Assembly (NCBI RefSeq): GCF_900115775.1
Contig: NZ_FOXS01000003.1
Span: 248,001 to 312,000 of the forward strand
Length of the DNA: 64,000 bases
Direction of reading: 5' to 3'
Source of the DNA: Hymenobacter arizonensis
GTDB lineage: Bacteria; Bacteroidota; Bacteroidia; Cytophagales; Hymenobacteraceae
Both the position numbers and the translations under genes were made by a program. Shown here piece by piece: positions 1 to 9,163 of the stretch (its first letter is position 1; every line of letters starts with the position of its first letter). Below the pieces are notes generated by a model, which saw only the letters and a list, made by a program, of their open reading frames with translations, was not told where the DNA came from and did no database searches.

Positions 1-242
1 TGACCGGCGTTGCCGCGGGTTACGTTGTTTTCACTCACCCGTTCGTCGGTGCGCGAGAGCCGGATGTTGAAGTTGTTTTCCAACCCCAGCTGAATGGCCT
101 GCGCCAAGGTCAGCGGCGCAGCCACCGCCACACTAGCGGGCCGGGTGAGCTGCGGCTGGCGAGGCGTGGAGATTTTTTGTTGTTGGGCGTAGCCAGCCAG
201 CGGAAGCAGGAAAACAAGAAAAAGAAGCTTCGAGGGTTTCAT
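1..242 (-). CDS. TolC-family outer membrane efflux protein, N-terminal fragment
   Basis: This is the start of a gene that leaves the window on the left. The ATG at 242 opens a signal peptide of about 20 residues (MKPSKLLFLVFLLPLAGYAQ), followed by a low-complexity stretch and then LTLAQAIQLGLENNFNIRLS, the usual opening of the first TolC/outer-membrane-efflux repeat. TolC-family proteins are trimeric outer membrane channels for RND or ABC pumps. The gene lies downstream of an RND pump and a membrane fusion gene on the same strand, so it most likely encodes the exit duct of that tripartite pump. A family A repeat sits between it and the pump gene. Only about 80 residues are visible. Confidence 0.85.
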   Translation of the reverse strand, partial: MKPSKLLFLVFLLPLAGYAQQQKISTPRQPQLTRPASVAVAAPLTLAQAIQLGLENNFNIRLSRTDERVSENNVTRGNAG

Positions 243-262
243 GTGGAAAATTCAGAACATCT

Positions 263-455
263 AACTCCCCTCCTTTTTTAAGGAGGGGACGCTAAGCCGT
301 CAGGCTTAGCTGGGGTGGTTGCGCTCGTTGCACGATGGCCGAACGGCACCTGCATCATTCACGCGGCTATCGTTCAGCCATCGTGCAACGAGCGCAACCA
401 CCCCCGTCCGAGCCCTTGGCTCGAACATCCCCTCCTTAAAAAAGGAGGGGAGTTT
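263..455. repeat. Family A palindromic intergenic repeat, copy 1
   Basis: Both ends carry a small hairpin (CCCCTCC...GGAGGGG). Inside are longer inverted arms reading GGTTGCGCTCGTTGCACGAT and its complement near 395. The left subterminal stem is GCTAAGCC/GGCTTAGC and the right one is CGAGCC/GGCTCG. Similar copies lie at 3561-3740, 12632-12840 and 15018-15196. It fills the gap between the RND pump stop and the TolC-like start. Confidence 0.85.
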
Positions 456-459
456 GGGG

Positions 460-3400
460 CTAAGCCGCTACGGCGTCGGCGGGCTTGGCTTTGTGCTTTT
501 TGGCGGTGGCGAAGTAGGAGTACATCACCGGCACCACATACAGCGTGAGGGCCGTGGCAAACACCAGCCCGCCCACCACGCCAATGCCCATGGCCCGGCG
601 GCTAAGCGCGCCCGCTCCCGTGGCAATGGCAATGGGCAGAATGCCCAGAATAGCCGACAAGCTGGTCATCAGAATGGGGCGGAAGCGCGCTGTGGCGCCT
701 TCCACCAGCCCGGTCATGTAGTCAACGCCACCTTTTTCCACGCGCTGGTTGGCAAATTCCACGATGAGAATACCGTTTTTCGTCACCAGGCCGATGAGCA
801 TGATGATGCCAATCTGCGAAAACAGGTTGAGCGTCTGGTTGAAGTACCACAGGCTGAGCAACGCGCCCGACAAGGCCAGCGGCACCGTTACCATGATGAT
901 AACCGGGTCGCGGAAGCTCTCGAACTGCGCGGCCAGCACCAGGTAAATCAGCACCAGCGCTAGGCCAAACGCGAATATCAGCGACGAGGAGCTTTCCTCG
1001 AAGTCGCGCGAAGTGCCCGACAGCTCAGTGGTGAAGGTGTCGTCGAGGTTCTGCTCGGCAATGGCGCGCATGGCGGCGATGCCGTCGCCTAGGGACTTGC
1101 CCGGGGCCAGCGAGGCCGAGAACGTGGCCGAGTTGTAGCGGTTGAAGCGGTAGAGCTGGGGCGGCGTGCTGCTTTCTTCCAGCCGAATCACGTTGTCGAG
1201 CTGCACCAGTTCGCCGGCCGCGTTTTTCACCGACAGCAGGCGCACGTCCAGCGGTTGGTTGCGGTCTTCGCGGGCCACCTGCCCGATAATCTGATACTGC
1301 TTGCTGCCCCGGATGAAGTAGCCGTAACGCTGGCCACTCAAGCCAGCCTGCAGCGTTTGCGAAATGCTTTGCACCGAGATGCCCAGGCTTTGGGCTTTCT
1401 CGCGGTCAATGTTCACGCGCAGCTCGGGCTTGTTGAACTTCAGGTTCACCTCCACAAACTGGAAGGTGGGGTCCTGGCGGGCCAGTTCCAGGAACTTGGG
1501 CACGGCTTCGCGCAGCTTGTTGAAGTCCTGGGTTTGCACCACAAACTGCACTGGCAGGCCGCCGCCACCGCCGCCAATGCTCTGGTCCTGCGACACCGAC
1601 GTGCGGGCCGCCGGCAGGTTTTTCACGCCCGCGCTCAGGGCCGTGGCCACCTGGTCCTGGGTTTTGGGGCGCTGGTCGGCTTCATTCAAAATCACGCGGG
1701 CAATGCCCGAGTTCGAGCCGCCGCCAAAGCCGGGCGAAGTCACCGTGAACACGCTGCTCAGGTTTTCGCGGCCCGCCGAGTCGACGCCCAGCTTGGTAAG
1801 CTGGCTGATGTACGCATCCATGTACTCAAAGGAGGCCCCTTCCGGGCCCGTAGCGCTCAGGTTGATGCGGCTGCGGTCTTCCACCGGCGCCAGCTCCGAC
1901 GGAATGATTTTCATGAAACCCCAGATGCCGCCGCCCGTCACCACTATCATCACCCAGGCCAGCCAGCGGTTGCGCAAAAACGTGAGCAGGCTGCTCTGGT
2001 AGGCATTAATGATTGTTTCGAAAAACGGCTCGGTTTTGCGGTAAAACCAGTTGTGCGTTTCCTGGCGCTTCAGCAGCTTGGCGCACATCATGGGCGTGAG
2101 CGTGAGCGAGACGAAGGCCGAAATCAGCACCGAGCCCGCCACCACAATGCCAAACTCGCGGAACAGACGCCCCGTGATGCCCGTGAGGAACACCACCGGT
2201 AGAAACACCGCCGCCAGCACCACCGTGGTGCTCACCACGGCCATCAGAATTTCCTCGGTACCCTTGGTGGCGGCTTCCTTGGGCTCTTCGCCGGCCTCGA
2301 TGCGCGAGTAGATGTTTTCGAGCACCACAATGGCGTCGTCCACCACCAGGCCAATGGCCAGCACCACGGCCAGCAGCGTGAGCACGTTGATGGAGAAGTT
2401 CAACAGGTACATCACGAAGAAAATACCGATGAGCGACACCGGAATGGCCACCACCGGAATGAGCGTGGAGCGCCAGTCGCGCAAAAACAGGAAGATGATG
2501 ACCACCACCAGCACAAAGGCCTCGACGATGGTGTGCTGCACCTCGCTGATGGAGTTGCGAATGAAAATGGAGTTGTCGATGCCCTTAGTGAGCTTCAGGT
2601 CGGGCGGCAGGTCTTTGCCGTAGGTGTCGAGGCGCCGGTTAAACTCGTCGGCGATGTCAATCTGGTTGGAGCCCGGCTGCGGAATAACGGCCAGGGCCAC
2701 GCCCGGCACCCCATTTACCCGAAAGATGGTCTGGTCGTTTTCGGGGTATAGCTCGGCGTAGCCCACGTCGGACAAGCGCACCAGCGAAGCCGCGTCCTTG
2801 CGGATAATCAGGTTGTTGAAGTCTTCCACCGTGGTCAGGCGGCCCATGGTGCGCAGCGTGAGCTGCGTGCTCTGGCCTTGCACCGAGCCGCTGGGCAGCT
2901 CCACGTTTTCGCGGGTGAGGGCCTGCTGCACGTCGACGGGCGAGATGCGCAGGGCCGACAGCTTCACGGGGTCTAGCCAGAGGCGCATGGAGAACTTCCG
3001 CTCGCCGTACACGCGAATTTCCGACACGCCCGGAATGGTCTGCAGACGCTCCTTGAGGGTATTGTTGGCGTAGTCCGTCAGCTCCAGCAGCGTGCGCTTG
3101 TCGGAGTTGAGGTAGGTGATGACGATGGGCTGCGAGTCGGCGTTGGCCTTGCTCACGATGGGCGGGTCGATGTCGCGCGGGAGGCGGCCCTGGGCACCCG
3201 ATACCTTGTCGCGCACGTCGTTGGCGGCCGTTTCCAGGTCGGCGTCGAGGTCAAACTCCACCGTAATCTGGGTGCGGCCATCGCGCGAGTTAGACGTCAT
3301 GTTCTTGATGCCGGCGATGCCGTTGAGGGCTTCCTCCAGCGGCTCGGTCACCTGGCCCTGCATTACGTCGGCCGAAGCGCCGGTGTAGCTAGCCGAAACG

Positions 3401-3537
3401 GTAATGATGGGCGGGTCCACGCTCGGATACTCGCGCACGCTGAGGTAGCGAAACCCGATGACGCCAAAAATGACGATGACCAAGCTCATCACAATGGCGA
3501 GCACCGGCCGGTTGATACTAGTGGAGGAAAGACTCAT
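460..3537 (-). CDS. RND efflux transporter, HAE1/AcrB type inner membrane pump
   Basis: The 1025-residue length is normal for HAE1-type RND exporters. The first membrane helix is at about 11-29, followed by the large periplasmic porter region, a helix cluster at about 340-500, a second periplasmic loop and a final helix cluster at about 870-1010. The helix 4 pair Asp400-Asp401 (GLVVDDAIVV) and the helix 10 lysine (IGLVTKNGILIVEF) form the proton relay of this family. It should take substrates from the periplasm or membrane and pass them to an outer membrane channel using proton influx. It lies between a membrane fusion gene upstream and a TolC-like gene downstream on the same strand. Substrate cannot be read from sequence. 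Confidence 0.95.
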   Translation of the reverse strand: MSLSSTSINRPVLAIVMSLVIVIFGVIGFRYLSVREYPSVDPPIITVSASYTGASADVMQGQVTEPLEEALNGIAGIKNMTSNSRDGRTQITVEFDLDADLETAANDVRDKVSGAQGRLPRDIDPPIVSKANADSQPIVITYLNSDKRTLLELTDYANNTLKERLQTIPGVSEIRVYGERKFSMRLWLDPVKLSALRISPVDVQQALTRENVELPSGSVQGQSTQLTLRTMGRLTTVEDFNNLIIRKDAASLVRLSDVGYAELYPENDQTIFRVNGVPGVALAVIPQPGSNQIDIADEFNRRLDTYGKDLPPDLKLTKGIDNSIFIRNSISEVQHTIVEAFVLVVVIIFLFLRDWRSTLIPVVAIPVSLIGIFFVMYLLNFSINVLTLLAVVLAIGLVVDDAIVVLENIYSRIEAGEEPKEAATKGTEEILMAVVSTTVVLAAVFLPVVFLTGITGRLFREFGIVVAGSVLISAFVSLTLTPMMCAKLLKRQETHNWFYRKTEPFFETIINAYQSSLLTFLRNRWLAWVMIVVTGGGIWGFMKIIPSELAPVEDRSRINLSATGPEGASFEYMDAYISQLTKLGVDSAGRENLSSVFTVTSPGFGGGSNSGIARVILNEADQRPKTQDQVATALSAGVKNLPAARTSVSQDQSIGGGGGGLPVQFVVQTQDFNKLREAVPKFLELARQDPTFQFVEVNLKFNKPELRVNIDREKAQSLGISVQSISQTLQAGLSGQRYGYFIRGSKQYQIIGQVAREDRNQPLDVRLLSVKNAAGELVQLDNVIRLEESSTPPQLYRFNRYNSATFSASLAPGKSLGDGIAAMRAIAEQNLDDTFTTELSGTSRDFEESSSSLIFAFGLALVLIYLVLAAQFESFRDPVIIMVTVPLALSGALLSLWYFNQTLNLFSQIGIIMLIGLVTKNGILIVEFANQRVEKGGVDYMTGLVEGATARFRPILMTSLSAILGILPIAIATGAGALSRRAMGIGVVGGLVFATALTLYVVPVMYSYFATAKKHKAKPADAVAA

Positions 3538-3560
3538 GGCACTTGGCTGATAGAACTAAA

Positions 3561-3740
3561 AACTCCCCTCCTTACCAAGGAGGGGATGTTCGAGCCAAGG
3601 GCTCGAACGGGGGGGGGTTGAGGTCGTTGCACGGTATCCGAACGATTCACATGCGAGTTGTTCGGGTATCGTGCAACGCCCGCAACCACCCCAGCTAAGC
3701 CTGGCGGCTTAGCGTCCCCTCCTTGGTAAGGAGGGGAGTT
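3561..3740. repeat. Family A palindromic intergenic repeat, copy 2
   Basis: The ends are AACTCCCCTCCTTACCAAGG and its complement CCTTGGTAAGGAGGGGAGTT. The left subterminal stem is TTCGAGCC/GGGCTCGAA, the right one GCTAAGCC/GGCGGCTTAGC, so the end modules are swapped relative to copy 1. The central arms are GTTGCACGGTATCCGAAC and GTTCGGGTATCGTGCAAC. It lies inside the efflux operon, between the fusion protein stop and the pump start. Confidence 0.85.
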
Positions 3741-3748
3741 TGATGTTC

Positions 3749-4969
3749 TTACTTAATTACTCTAACCTTATCGCCCGGCTTTACCTGCAGAATACCGGTT
3801 TGAATCACAGAGTCGCCCACGGCCAGGCCTTCGGTGATTTGAATAACCTTATCGGAACGGATACCAATCTTCACTTTTCGCGGCACCATTTTGCCGTTCT
3901 TCACCGTGTACACGTTGTAGCCGCTGGCTTCCGGAATCACGGCTTCGGTGGGCACTTGCAGGGCGGTGTTGCTTTCGCCTAGCTTCAGGTTCACGCGCAC
4001 GAAGGCGCCGGGGCGCAGCTCGTTGTTGGTATTGGCGTAGCGGGCGCGCACCGGCTGGGTGCGGCTCACGGGGTCAATCTGGGGGTCGATGGCGTAGACT
4101 TTCGCGTCGAAGGTCTTGTTGGTGGTTTCGTCCACCACGCTCACTACGTCGCCCACGCGCACGTTGGCGGCAAAGCGGCCGGGCACGGCAAAATCAACTT
4201 TCACGGGCCGCACCTTCGAGAGAGTGGTGATTTCGGCACCGGGGCTCACAAACGTGCCCACCGTGGCGGTGGTCAAACCCAGCACGCCGGAAAACGGCGC
4301 CCGCACATAGGCCCGGGCCAACGAAGCACGCAGGGCCTGCAAGTCGGCCTGCGCCGTGAGCAGCTGGTTGTTGGCCGTTTCGTATTCCTGGGCACTGATG
4401 TATTCTTTGTCGAGCAGGGTGCGCTGGCGGCGCTCCTGGTCGCGGAAGAGCCTGATGTTGTATTCCTGCTTCTTGATAGCGGCCTGCGCCTCGTCGGCGT
4501 TGATGGTAAACAGCAGCTGGCCCTTGCTCACCGACTGCCCTTCCCGGATGTTGAGGCTGGTGATTTTGCCCGACAGCTCGCTTTTGATAATTACCGATTC
4601 CTCGGCCAGCACCGAGCCGGTGGCGGCCACTTGGTCGGTGAGGGCGGTGGCTGCTACCACGTACACCTGCACGGGCTGAGGGCCACCTCCGCCGCCTTTA
4701 CCTCCCGGACCGCCTTTGCCGCCTGGGCCACCGCCTTTAGCGCCCGCGCCTTTTTTGTCGCCGCCAGCCGTGCTGGGGAAATACTTCATCTTCACGAAAA
4801 CCAGCCCGGCAATGACGAGGGCCGCAATCAGCCAGCCCAGCCAGCCGCGCCCCCTGGAAGGCGGCGTTTCGGGCGTGGGCTCAGAGGTGGGAGGGGTAGC
4901 AGTGGGCCCGGGTGTGGTAGTGGTGTCCCAAGTAGGAGCAGGAGCCACGGTGGTATTTTCGAATGACAT
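3749..4969 (-). CDS. HlyD/RND periplasmic adaptor (membrane fusion protein)
   Basis: From the ATG at 4969 the protein has 406 residues. A Pro/Thr-rich cytoplasmic tail (1-40) is followed by one membrane helix (about 43-60), a Gly/Lys-rich linker (about 66-98), and the usual adaptor order: barrel-sandwich half, helical hairpin, second half containing SFVSPGAEITTLSKV, beta-barrel and membrane-proximal domain. Adaptors of this family join an inner membrane pump to a TolC-like duct. A TTG nine bases upstream is an alternative start but the ATG is preferred. It is the first gene of the reverse-strand efflux operon. It is anchored by an N-terminal helix instead of the lipid anchor common in the family. 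Confidence 0.93.
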   Translation of the reverse strand: MSFENTTVAPAPTWDTTTTPGPTATPPTSEPTPETPPSRGRGWLGWLIAALVIAGLVFVKMKYFPSTAGGDKKGAGAKGGGPGGKGGPGGKGGGGGPQPVQVYVVAATALTDQVAATGSVLAEESVIIKSELSGKITSLNIREGQSVSKGQLLFTINADEAQAAIKKQEYNIRLFRDQERRQRTLLDKEYISAQEYETANNQLLTAQADLQALRASLARAYVRAPFSGVLGLTTATVGTFVSPGAEITTLSKVRPVKVDFAVPGRFAANVRVGDVVSVVDETTNKTFDAKVYAIDPQIDPVSRTQPVRARYANTNNELRPGAFVRVNLKLGESNTALQVPTEAVIPEASGYNVYTVKNGKMVPRKVKIGIRSDKVIQITEGLAVGDSVIQTGILQVKPGDKVRVIK

Positions 4970-5140
4970 AGGTTGCAAGAACGCGCAAGCAGTAGTGGAT
5001 GTTTGGGGCCGTTCGAGACGGCAGAACCGGCATTGACCAAAACAGATTTCGACTCGGACTGCTATAGTGCAAATTTCGATGTAAAGGTTGCGTCATTGTT
5101 CCTAAAATAGACGGAACACGTACTCCAACCAGACCGAGAG

Positions 5141-5148
5141 TACCTTCG
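5141..5148 (+). promoter_or_regulatory. Candidate -7 element for the alkyltransferase-like gene
   Basis: TACCTTCG matches seven of eight positions of TAnnTTTG and ends six bases before the ATG at 5154, implying an almost leaderless mRNA. No convincing -33 TTG lies 20 bases upstream. Confidence 0.4.
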
Positions 5149-5153
5149 CCCCG

Positions 5154-5510
5154 ATGAAGCCAGCCGCCCCAAAACCTGCCGAGCCGCGCAATTTTTTTCA
5201 GGACGTGCACGAAGTCGCCCGCCTCATTCCGCCGGGCCGCGTGAGCACCTACGGCGCCATTGCCCACTACCTGGGCTCGCGGCGCGGCGCCCGCACCGTG
5301 GGCTACGCCATGATGGCTGCCCACACCGCCGACCACTACGTGCCCGCCCACCGCGTGGTCAACCGCCTGGGGCAGCTCACCGGGCGCTTGCACTACGCCA
5401 CGCCCTTCGCCATGCAGGAAGCCCTGGAAGCCGAGGGCATCCGCGTGGAAGAAGACCAGGTGGTAGATTTCGCCAAGCTGTTCTGGGACCCCAGCACGGA
5501 GCTGGCCTAG
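5154..5510 (+). CDS. Alkyltransferase-like protein (ATL, MGMT family without the cysteine)
   Basis: This 118-residue protein is only the DNA-binding domain of O6-alkylguanine-DNA alkyltransferase. The active-site motif PCHRV is replaced by PAHRVV at 64-69, so Ala65 sits where the alkyl-accepting cysteine should be; RVSTYGAIA and the MGMT-type helix-turn-helix are kept. ATL proteins bind O6-alkylguanine without repairing it and are known to hand the lesion to nucleotide excision repair. The ATG follows a promoter-like box by six bases. It is divergent from the efflux operon and is not in an obvious operon. Confidence 0.9.
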   Translation: MKPAAPKPAEPRNFFQDVHEVARLIPPGRVSTYGAIAHYLGSRRGARTVGYAMMAAHTADHYVPAHRVVNRLGQLTGRLHYATPFAMQEALEAEGIRVEEDQVVDFAKLFWDPSTELA

Positions 5511-5549
5511 GCTTATGCATCCGGGCTTATGTACCCACGGCCACGGCCG

Positions 5550-7019
5550 CTAGGGGTTGCGTTGTTTTTCCAGGGCATCCACGTCTGCCTCGCCCTGCCG
5601 CACGGACATGCACTGCCAGGGCATGAGCGCCGCGGCGGGCAGCAGCTTCACGTAGTTGGCCAAGGCGGCGTTGGGAGCAAGCAACGTGGCTGGCCCGCCC
5701 AGGGTGCCGAAGCTCAGGCGCATGGGGCGCCCAAAGTGCGGCCACACCAGCTCCATGTATTGGCCCGGCCGCAACTGGCCCACCTCCTGGTCGTCGAGGA
5801 ACAGGCGCTGCGCTTCGGCTGGGCCGCCCAAAGGCCGGTACACATACACAAAAGCTGTGTCCCGCCGCGAAGACGGTCCCCGCGCCTCAAGCGGCGCCGC
5901 AAGACCCGTCCGCATATCGAGCGTGTACACCATGGGCTGGCCCGTATTGTCGGGGCCCGTGCCGCCATACCCGCCAAACCCCAGGCTGCCTTCGATAAAC
6001 TTTTTGCTGCGTCGGTTGGTCGCCTCCACATCCACTGGTGCGCTGCCCACAAACGTATAGCCATCGCCTTGCCGGGTTAGGGGGCGGTAGTAGGTTTGCT
6101 GGCGAACGTAGGGCTGCCGTCCATCGGAAAAGCCCCACACCGTTTTGGGAGATACCCGCTCGCCGGTTGCATCGCGCACTTTCGCCCGAAACAGGATGGA
6201 GCCCTTCCAATCGGAGGTTTTCCCGTGGGGCAAATTAAAGTTTAGCGTGGTCGCAAGTGAATTGGCGTGGATGGTGTCCAACTCCAGCGTAGCCGTGGTG
6301 TCGGGCCGGTTGGTGAGGAATTGCTCAATGCTGTAATAAACGCCCCGGTGCGGGGCCGCCACCCGCAAAATTGCCGGGCGAGCCACCGGCGGAGCATCCA
6401 CAGGAAGTTGCGTTAATGTGCGGGCCGGTCGCCGGGCCGCTAGGGCCCAATTGGCATCGGCCAGCTGCAGCAGGCAGCGCTGCAGGAGCAGTGCCACGTG
6501 CGTGCTATGGTGAGCGTCGGAGTATATGCCTCGGGTGCTGGTTTGGTCGGCCACACTGGCTACAAAGTGGTAGCCATCGGGCAGGTGTTGGTACACATCG
6601 GCTACGAGCTCGGCAGTTGCCGTTGCCGCTTGGTTTTTTACGCTAGGTACCTCGCTTACGCGGAGCTGGCGCAGGCACAGCACCACTGCCCGGTCGGTGG
6701 GCTGCTGGGGCAGGTGCTGCCGAAACCAGTCCGTTAGCTCGGGCTCCAGGCCCTTCCGGAACATTACGGTGGCTCTCGCATCGTACAGGCCGTGGTATAT
6801 CGTGCCAATGGCTGGTTGGCCTTTTCGGCCGTCCACTACCTGCTCCACAAACACCGTGCGCCCGGGCACACTCAGCGGCTGGTTGCTCAGCTGCAGGTAA
6901 TAAATGGTGCCACGCGCCGGCGCGACCTGGGCATTGGCCGGCACCAGGCAGGCGAAAGGGCACAGCAGCGCCAGCACGCAGCGCAACCAGTTAGTGGCAT
7001 TCGGTAGAAAAAGCCGCAT
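5550..7019 (-). CDS. Secreted protein of unknown function (tandem paralog 2)
   Basis: 489 residues with a signal peptide of about 31 residues ending PANAQ. No known domain is recognised. An N-terminal module of about 150 residues contains a strand-rich stretch and the motif TAELVADVY followed by LLLQRCLLQLADANW. The same order (AELVADF, LVLQQALRQL) occurs in the protein of the next gene upstream on this strand, so the two are diverged tandem duplicates. A C-terminal half follows with a motif of the type WGFSDGRQPYVRQ...YYRPL, also shared (WGISDGKELLIAY...FYKLL). A periplasmic or surface location is inferred from the signal peptide only. It starts 48 bp after the stop of its paralog, so the two are probably co-transcribed. 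Confidence 0.75.
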   Translation of the reverse strand: MRLFLPNATNWLRCVLALLCPFACLVPANAQVAPARGTIYYLQLSNQPLSVPGRTVFVEQVVDGRKGQPAIGTIYHGLYDARATVMFRKGLEPELTDWFRQHLPQQPTDRAVVLCLRQLRVSEVPSVKNQAATATAELVADVYQHLPDGYHFVASVADQTSTRGIYSDAHHSTHVALLLQRCLLQLADANWALAARRPARTLTQLPVDAPPVARPAILRVAAPHRGVYYSIEQFLTNRPDTTATLELDTIHANSLATTLNFNLPHGKTSDWKGSILFRAKVRDATGERVSPKTVWGFSDGRQPYVRQQTYYRPLTRQGDGYTFVGSAPVDVEATNRRSKKFIEGSLGFGGYGGTGPDNTGQPMVYTLDMRTGLAAPLEARGPSSRRDTAFVYVYRPLGGPAEAQRLFLDDQEVGQLRPGQYMELVWPHFGRPMRLSFGTLGGPATLLAPNAALANYVKLLPAAALMPWQCMSVRQGEADVDALEKQRNP

Positions 7020-7067
7020 CGGAAGGAGGTATGAAGCGAATGGGACGGAATGCGAGGCAGGCAGCGC

Positions 7068-8510
7068 CTAGTAGGGCACCGTCCGCAAGCGCTGAATGCG
7101 GCGTAACTCAAACAAGCCTTCCTTCGCCGATACTGCCCGTAGCACAGGCGCGCCGCCGTCGGCGGGCACGGTGCATTCCAGGTAAGTGGGCTGGCTGAAA
7201 TCCGGCACAAACTCCTGGCAGCCTTCGGGCCCGGTTCCCAGTCGCACACATAGCTTCAACTCGTGCTGGCGGTCGCGCCAGGTCAGGGCGGTCCAGTTGC
7301 GGGCTTGCAACTCCATGCTGTTCTGCCCGGAAGCGCTAAAAGTCACGGTTTTGTTTTTGGCCGCGTCGGTCCGCCGATACACGTATACCCTGACCGAGTC
7401 AGGCGCTTTTGCGAAGCCGTTGGTTTGGGCATCGTCCTGCACGGGCACCACGCGCCCCGAGGCCAAGCGGAGTTCGTAAAGGTCCATCTGGCGGGCACCA
7501 TTGGCAGCGCTGGCAATGGCAACCCCCACCAGCCCGGCCACGGCACCGGCGGCAGCTAGGGTGTTAGCCGCCTGTGCATCAAATGCCGGCGGGCCCGTGA
7601 AGGTGTAGGTGCGCCCATCGGCCGCCGGCAGTAGCTTGTAAAAGCGGCTGTGGTACGCAATCAACAGCTCTTTGCCATCGCTAATCCCCCAAAGCCCCGA
7701 CGTACTCACCGGGCGGGTAGGATGCGTGTTGTCGGTGTATAGGTAGTTGGGCTGCACTTCGTCGGTGCCTGCCCAGCGCTTGCCGGGGTGGGCAATGTGC
7801 TCAAATGTGAACGGATAGGCTGGCTCGCTCGGCTCATTGTTCAGAAACTCCTGCAGGTTGCGGTACACGCCCATCTTGGGGGCCGCCCCGGCTGCCTGAA
7901 TGGGAAATCGTCGGGCCGCTGCGCCGCCCAGGCCGGCCAGCGCATCGGCGTGGCTTAGGGTTTCGTGGTTGCTGGGCGCAGCGGGCAAGGCCACCAGCTG
8001 CCGCAGGGCCTGTTGCAGCACCAGAGCCAGGTTGGCAGGATGAAACTTGGTGACGTCGAGCCCTCCGCGCCGGGTAAATTCGCCCACACTCAACAGCACG
8101 CGGTAGCTGCTGTCGGGCTGCGGCTCCAGAAAATCGGCCACCAGCTCGGCCTCGGCGTGCTCGGAGCTGGTGCGCTGCACCTCGCTCAAGCCGAGGGTGA
8201 ACACGCGCATAATCACCGGCCGGGCATCGGGCTGGCGCGGCATCTGCACTTGCACAAACTGCTTCACCTCGGTGGCCAGGCTTTGCGTGAAATCGGCCGA
8301 AACCCGGTGGTTGTCGAGCCCCTGGAGCACTTCGCCCAGCCGGCTGCGGTCGGTTCGCAGGTCCAGCACCTGCGTCACCTGCCAAGGACTGGTAGGAACG
8401 TCCAGCTTTTCAGCTTTCAGGTCGAAGCGGTAGGGATGGGACTGCCCAGAGCTTGTATTGGCGAGTAGTAGCCCTGAAAATAATAAATAAACGGATAGAG
8501 AATAGTTCAT
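7068..8510 (-). CDS. Secreted protein of unknown function (tandem paralog 1)
   Basis: 480 residues with a signal peptide (about 1-22, ending NTSSGQ). It shares architecture with the next gene on this strand: an N-terminal domain carrying RVFTLGLSEV and AELVADF, then a variable linker, then WGISDGKELLIAYH. A glycine/alanine-rich membrane-like helix (about 320-345, AAGAVAGLVGVAIASAANGA) suggests the C-terminal half may interact with a membrane; the paralog has a weaker Gly-rich stretch at the same place. The ATG at 8510 lies five bases after a perfect TAnnTTTG box, so the mRNA may be nearly leaderless. No function is proposed. Confidence 0.75.
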   Translation of the reverse strand: MNYSLSVYLLFSGLLLANTSSGQSHPYRFDLKAEKLDVPTSPWQVTQVLDLRTDRSRLGEVLQGLDNHRVSADFTQSLATEVKQFVQVQMPRQPDARPVIMRVFTLGLSEVQRTSSEHAEAELVADFLEPQPDSSYRVLLSVGEFTRRGGLDVTKFHPANLALVLQQALRQLVALPAAPSNHETLSHADALAGLGGAAARRFPIQAAGAAPKMGVYRNLQEFLNNEPSEPAYPFTFEHIAHPGKRWAGTDEVQPNYLYTDNTHPTRPVSTSGLWGISDGKELLIAYHSRFYKLLPAADGRTYTFTGPPAFDAQAANTLAAAGAVAGLVGVAIASAANGARQMDLYELRLASGRVVPVQDDAQTNGFAKAPDSVRVYVYRRTDAAKNKTVTFSASGQNSMELQARNWTALTWRDRQHELKLCVRLGTGPEGCQEFVPDFSQPTYLECTVPADGGAPVLRAVSAKEGLFELRRIQRLRTVPY

Positions 8511-8514
8511 CTAC

Positions 8515-8522
8515 CAAAGCTA
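8515..8522 (-). promoter_or_regulatory. Candidate -7 element for the secreted paralog pair
   Basis: On the reverse strand the sequence is TAGCTTTG, an exact TAnnTTTG match, ending five bases before the ATG at 8510. The -33 TTG is not present at the usual distance. Confidence 0.45.
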
Positions 8523-9003
8523 CTGTCTCCTTATTAGTTATAAAAAGACTTGGCTCAGATAATAGAATAATTTTTATGACATAGTACTATTAGGTTTATT
8601 ATTTGACCTGTTCGATTGTCTTATTTGGGACCGACTCGCTTGGCTACAGAACAGGTTTAGGTGCGCTAGGCTATGTAGTGTATTTGGTTGGGGCCAGAGT
8701 TTGTCGAGAAGTTACTTTCAGCACGAAGCGGAGCTTCACCGTCTTTTTCGACTCATCTCGCCTTGCCTGAGGTGGCCAAAATCACTTCCTCCCCGTGTTA
8801 GCGTAAGTTCTATAAATTGACCGAAAGTGACCGGCGCGAATTGCCGGAGCCACCGTTCAGGTAACGGACATCCTCAGCGAAGCCAGAGGAAATCGGGTTA
8901 GAAATCGGAGCTGTTTGGAAGGCTGCAGAGACGCGGCACTTGGCTTTGCTGCCTTGCGTGCCGCGTCCCCGCACCTAGAATATGTTTAGAAAGTCATCCA
9001 CCG
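8523..9003. other. Gene-free stretch with a short family B-like hairpin
   Basis: No credible coding sequence is seen. The only structure is at 8928-8968, where GAGACGCGGCAC and GTGCCGCGTC form an inverted repeat resembling the ends of family B (GTAGAGACGCGACAC). The rest is ordinary intergenic DNA, AT-rich next to 8523. Confidence 0.5.
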
Positions 9004-9095
9004 GTCATTCCGAGCGTAGCCAAGGAATCTCGCTCGCACCGTTCGGGCCTCGTGCAACGACTCGGGCGAGATTCCTCGGCTGCGCTCGGAATGAC
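9004..9095. repeat. Family C inverted repeat, copy 1
   Basis: The arms are GTCATTCCGAGCGTAGCCAA followed by GGAATCTCGC, and GCGAGATTCC then CGCTCGGAATGAC. The loop contains GTTCGGGCCTCGTGCAACGA, a module also found inside family A copies. It lies just behind the truncated response regulator gene. Related copies are at 23182-23283, 52785-52893 and 62534-62567. Confidence 0.85.
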
Positions 9096-9163
9096 GAACA
9101 GTCACTCATTACCTCCTAAACAGGTTCCTAAACACCCGGAAAATACCAACACCTCGCGCACTT

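Noticed and set aside
263..455. Insertion sequence or MITE with target duplication
   Set aside because: No transposase ORF and no clear target duplication beside the copies; kept as a palindromic repeat family of unknown mobility.
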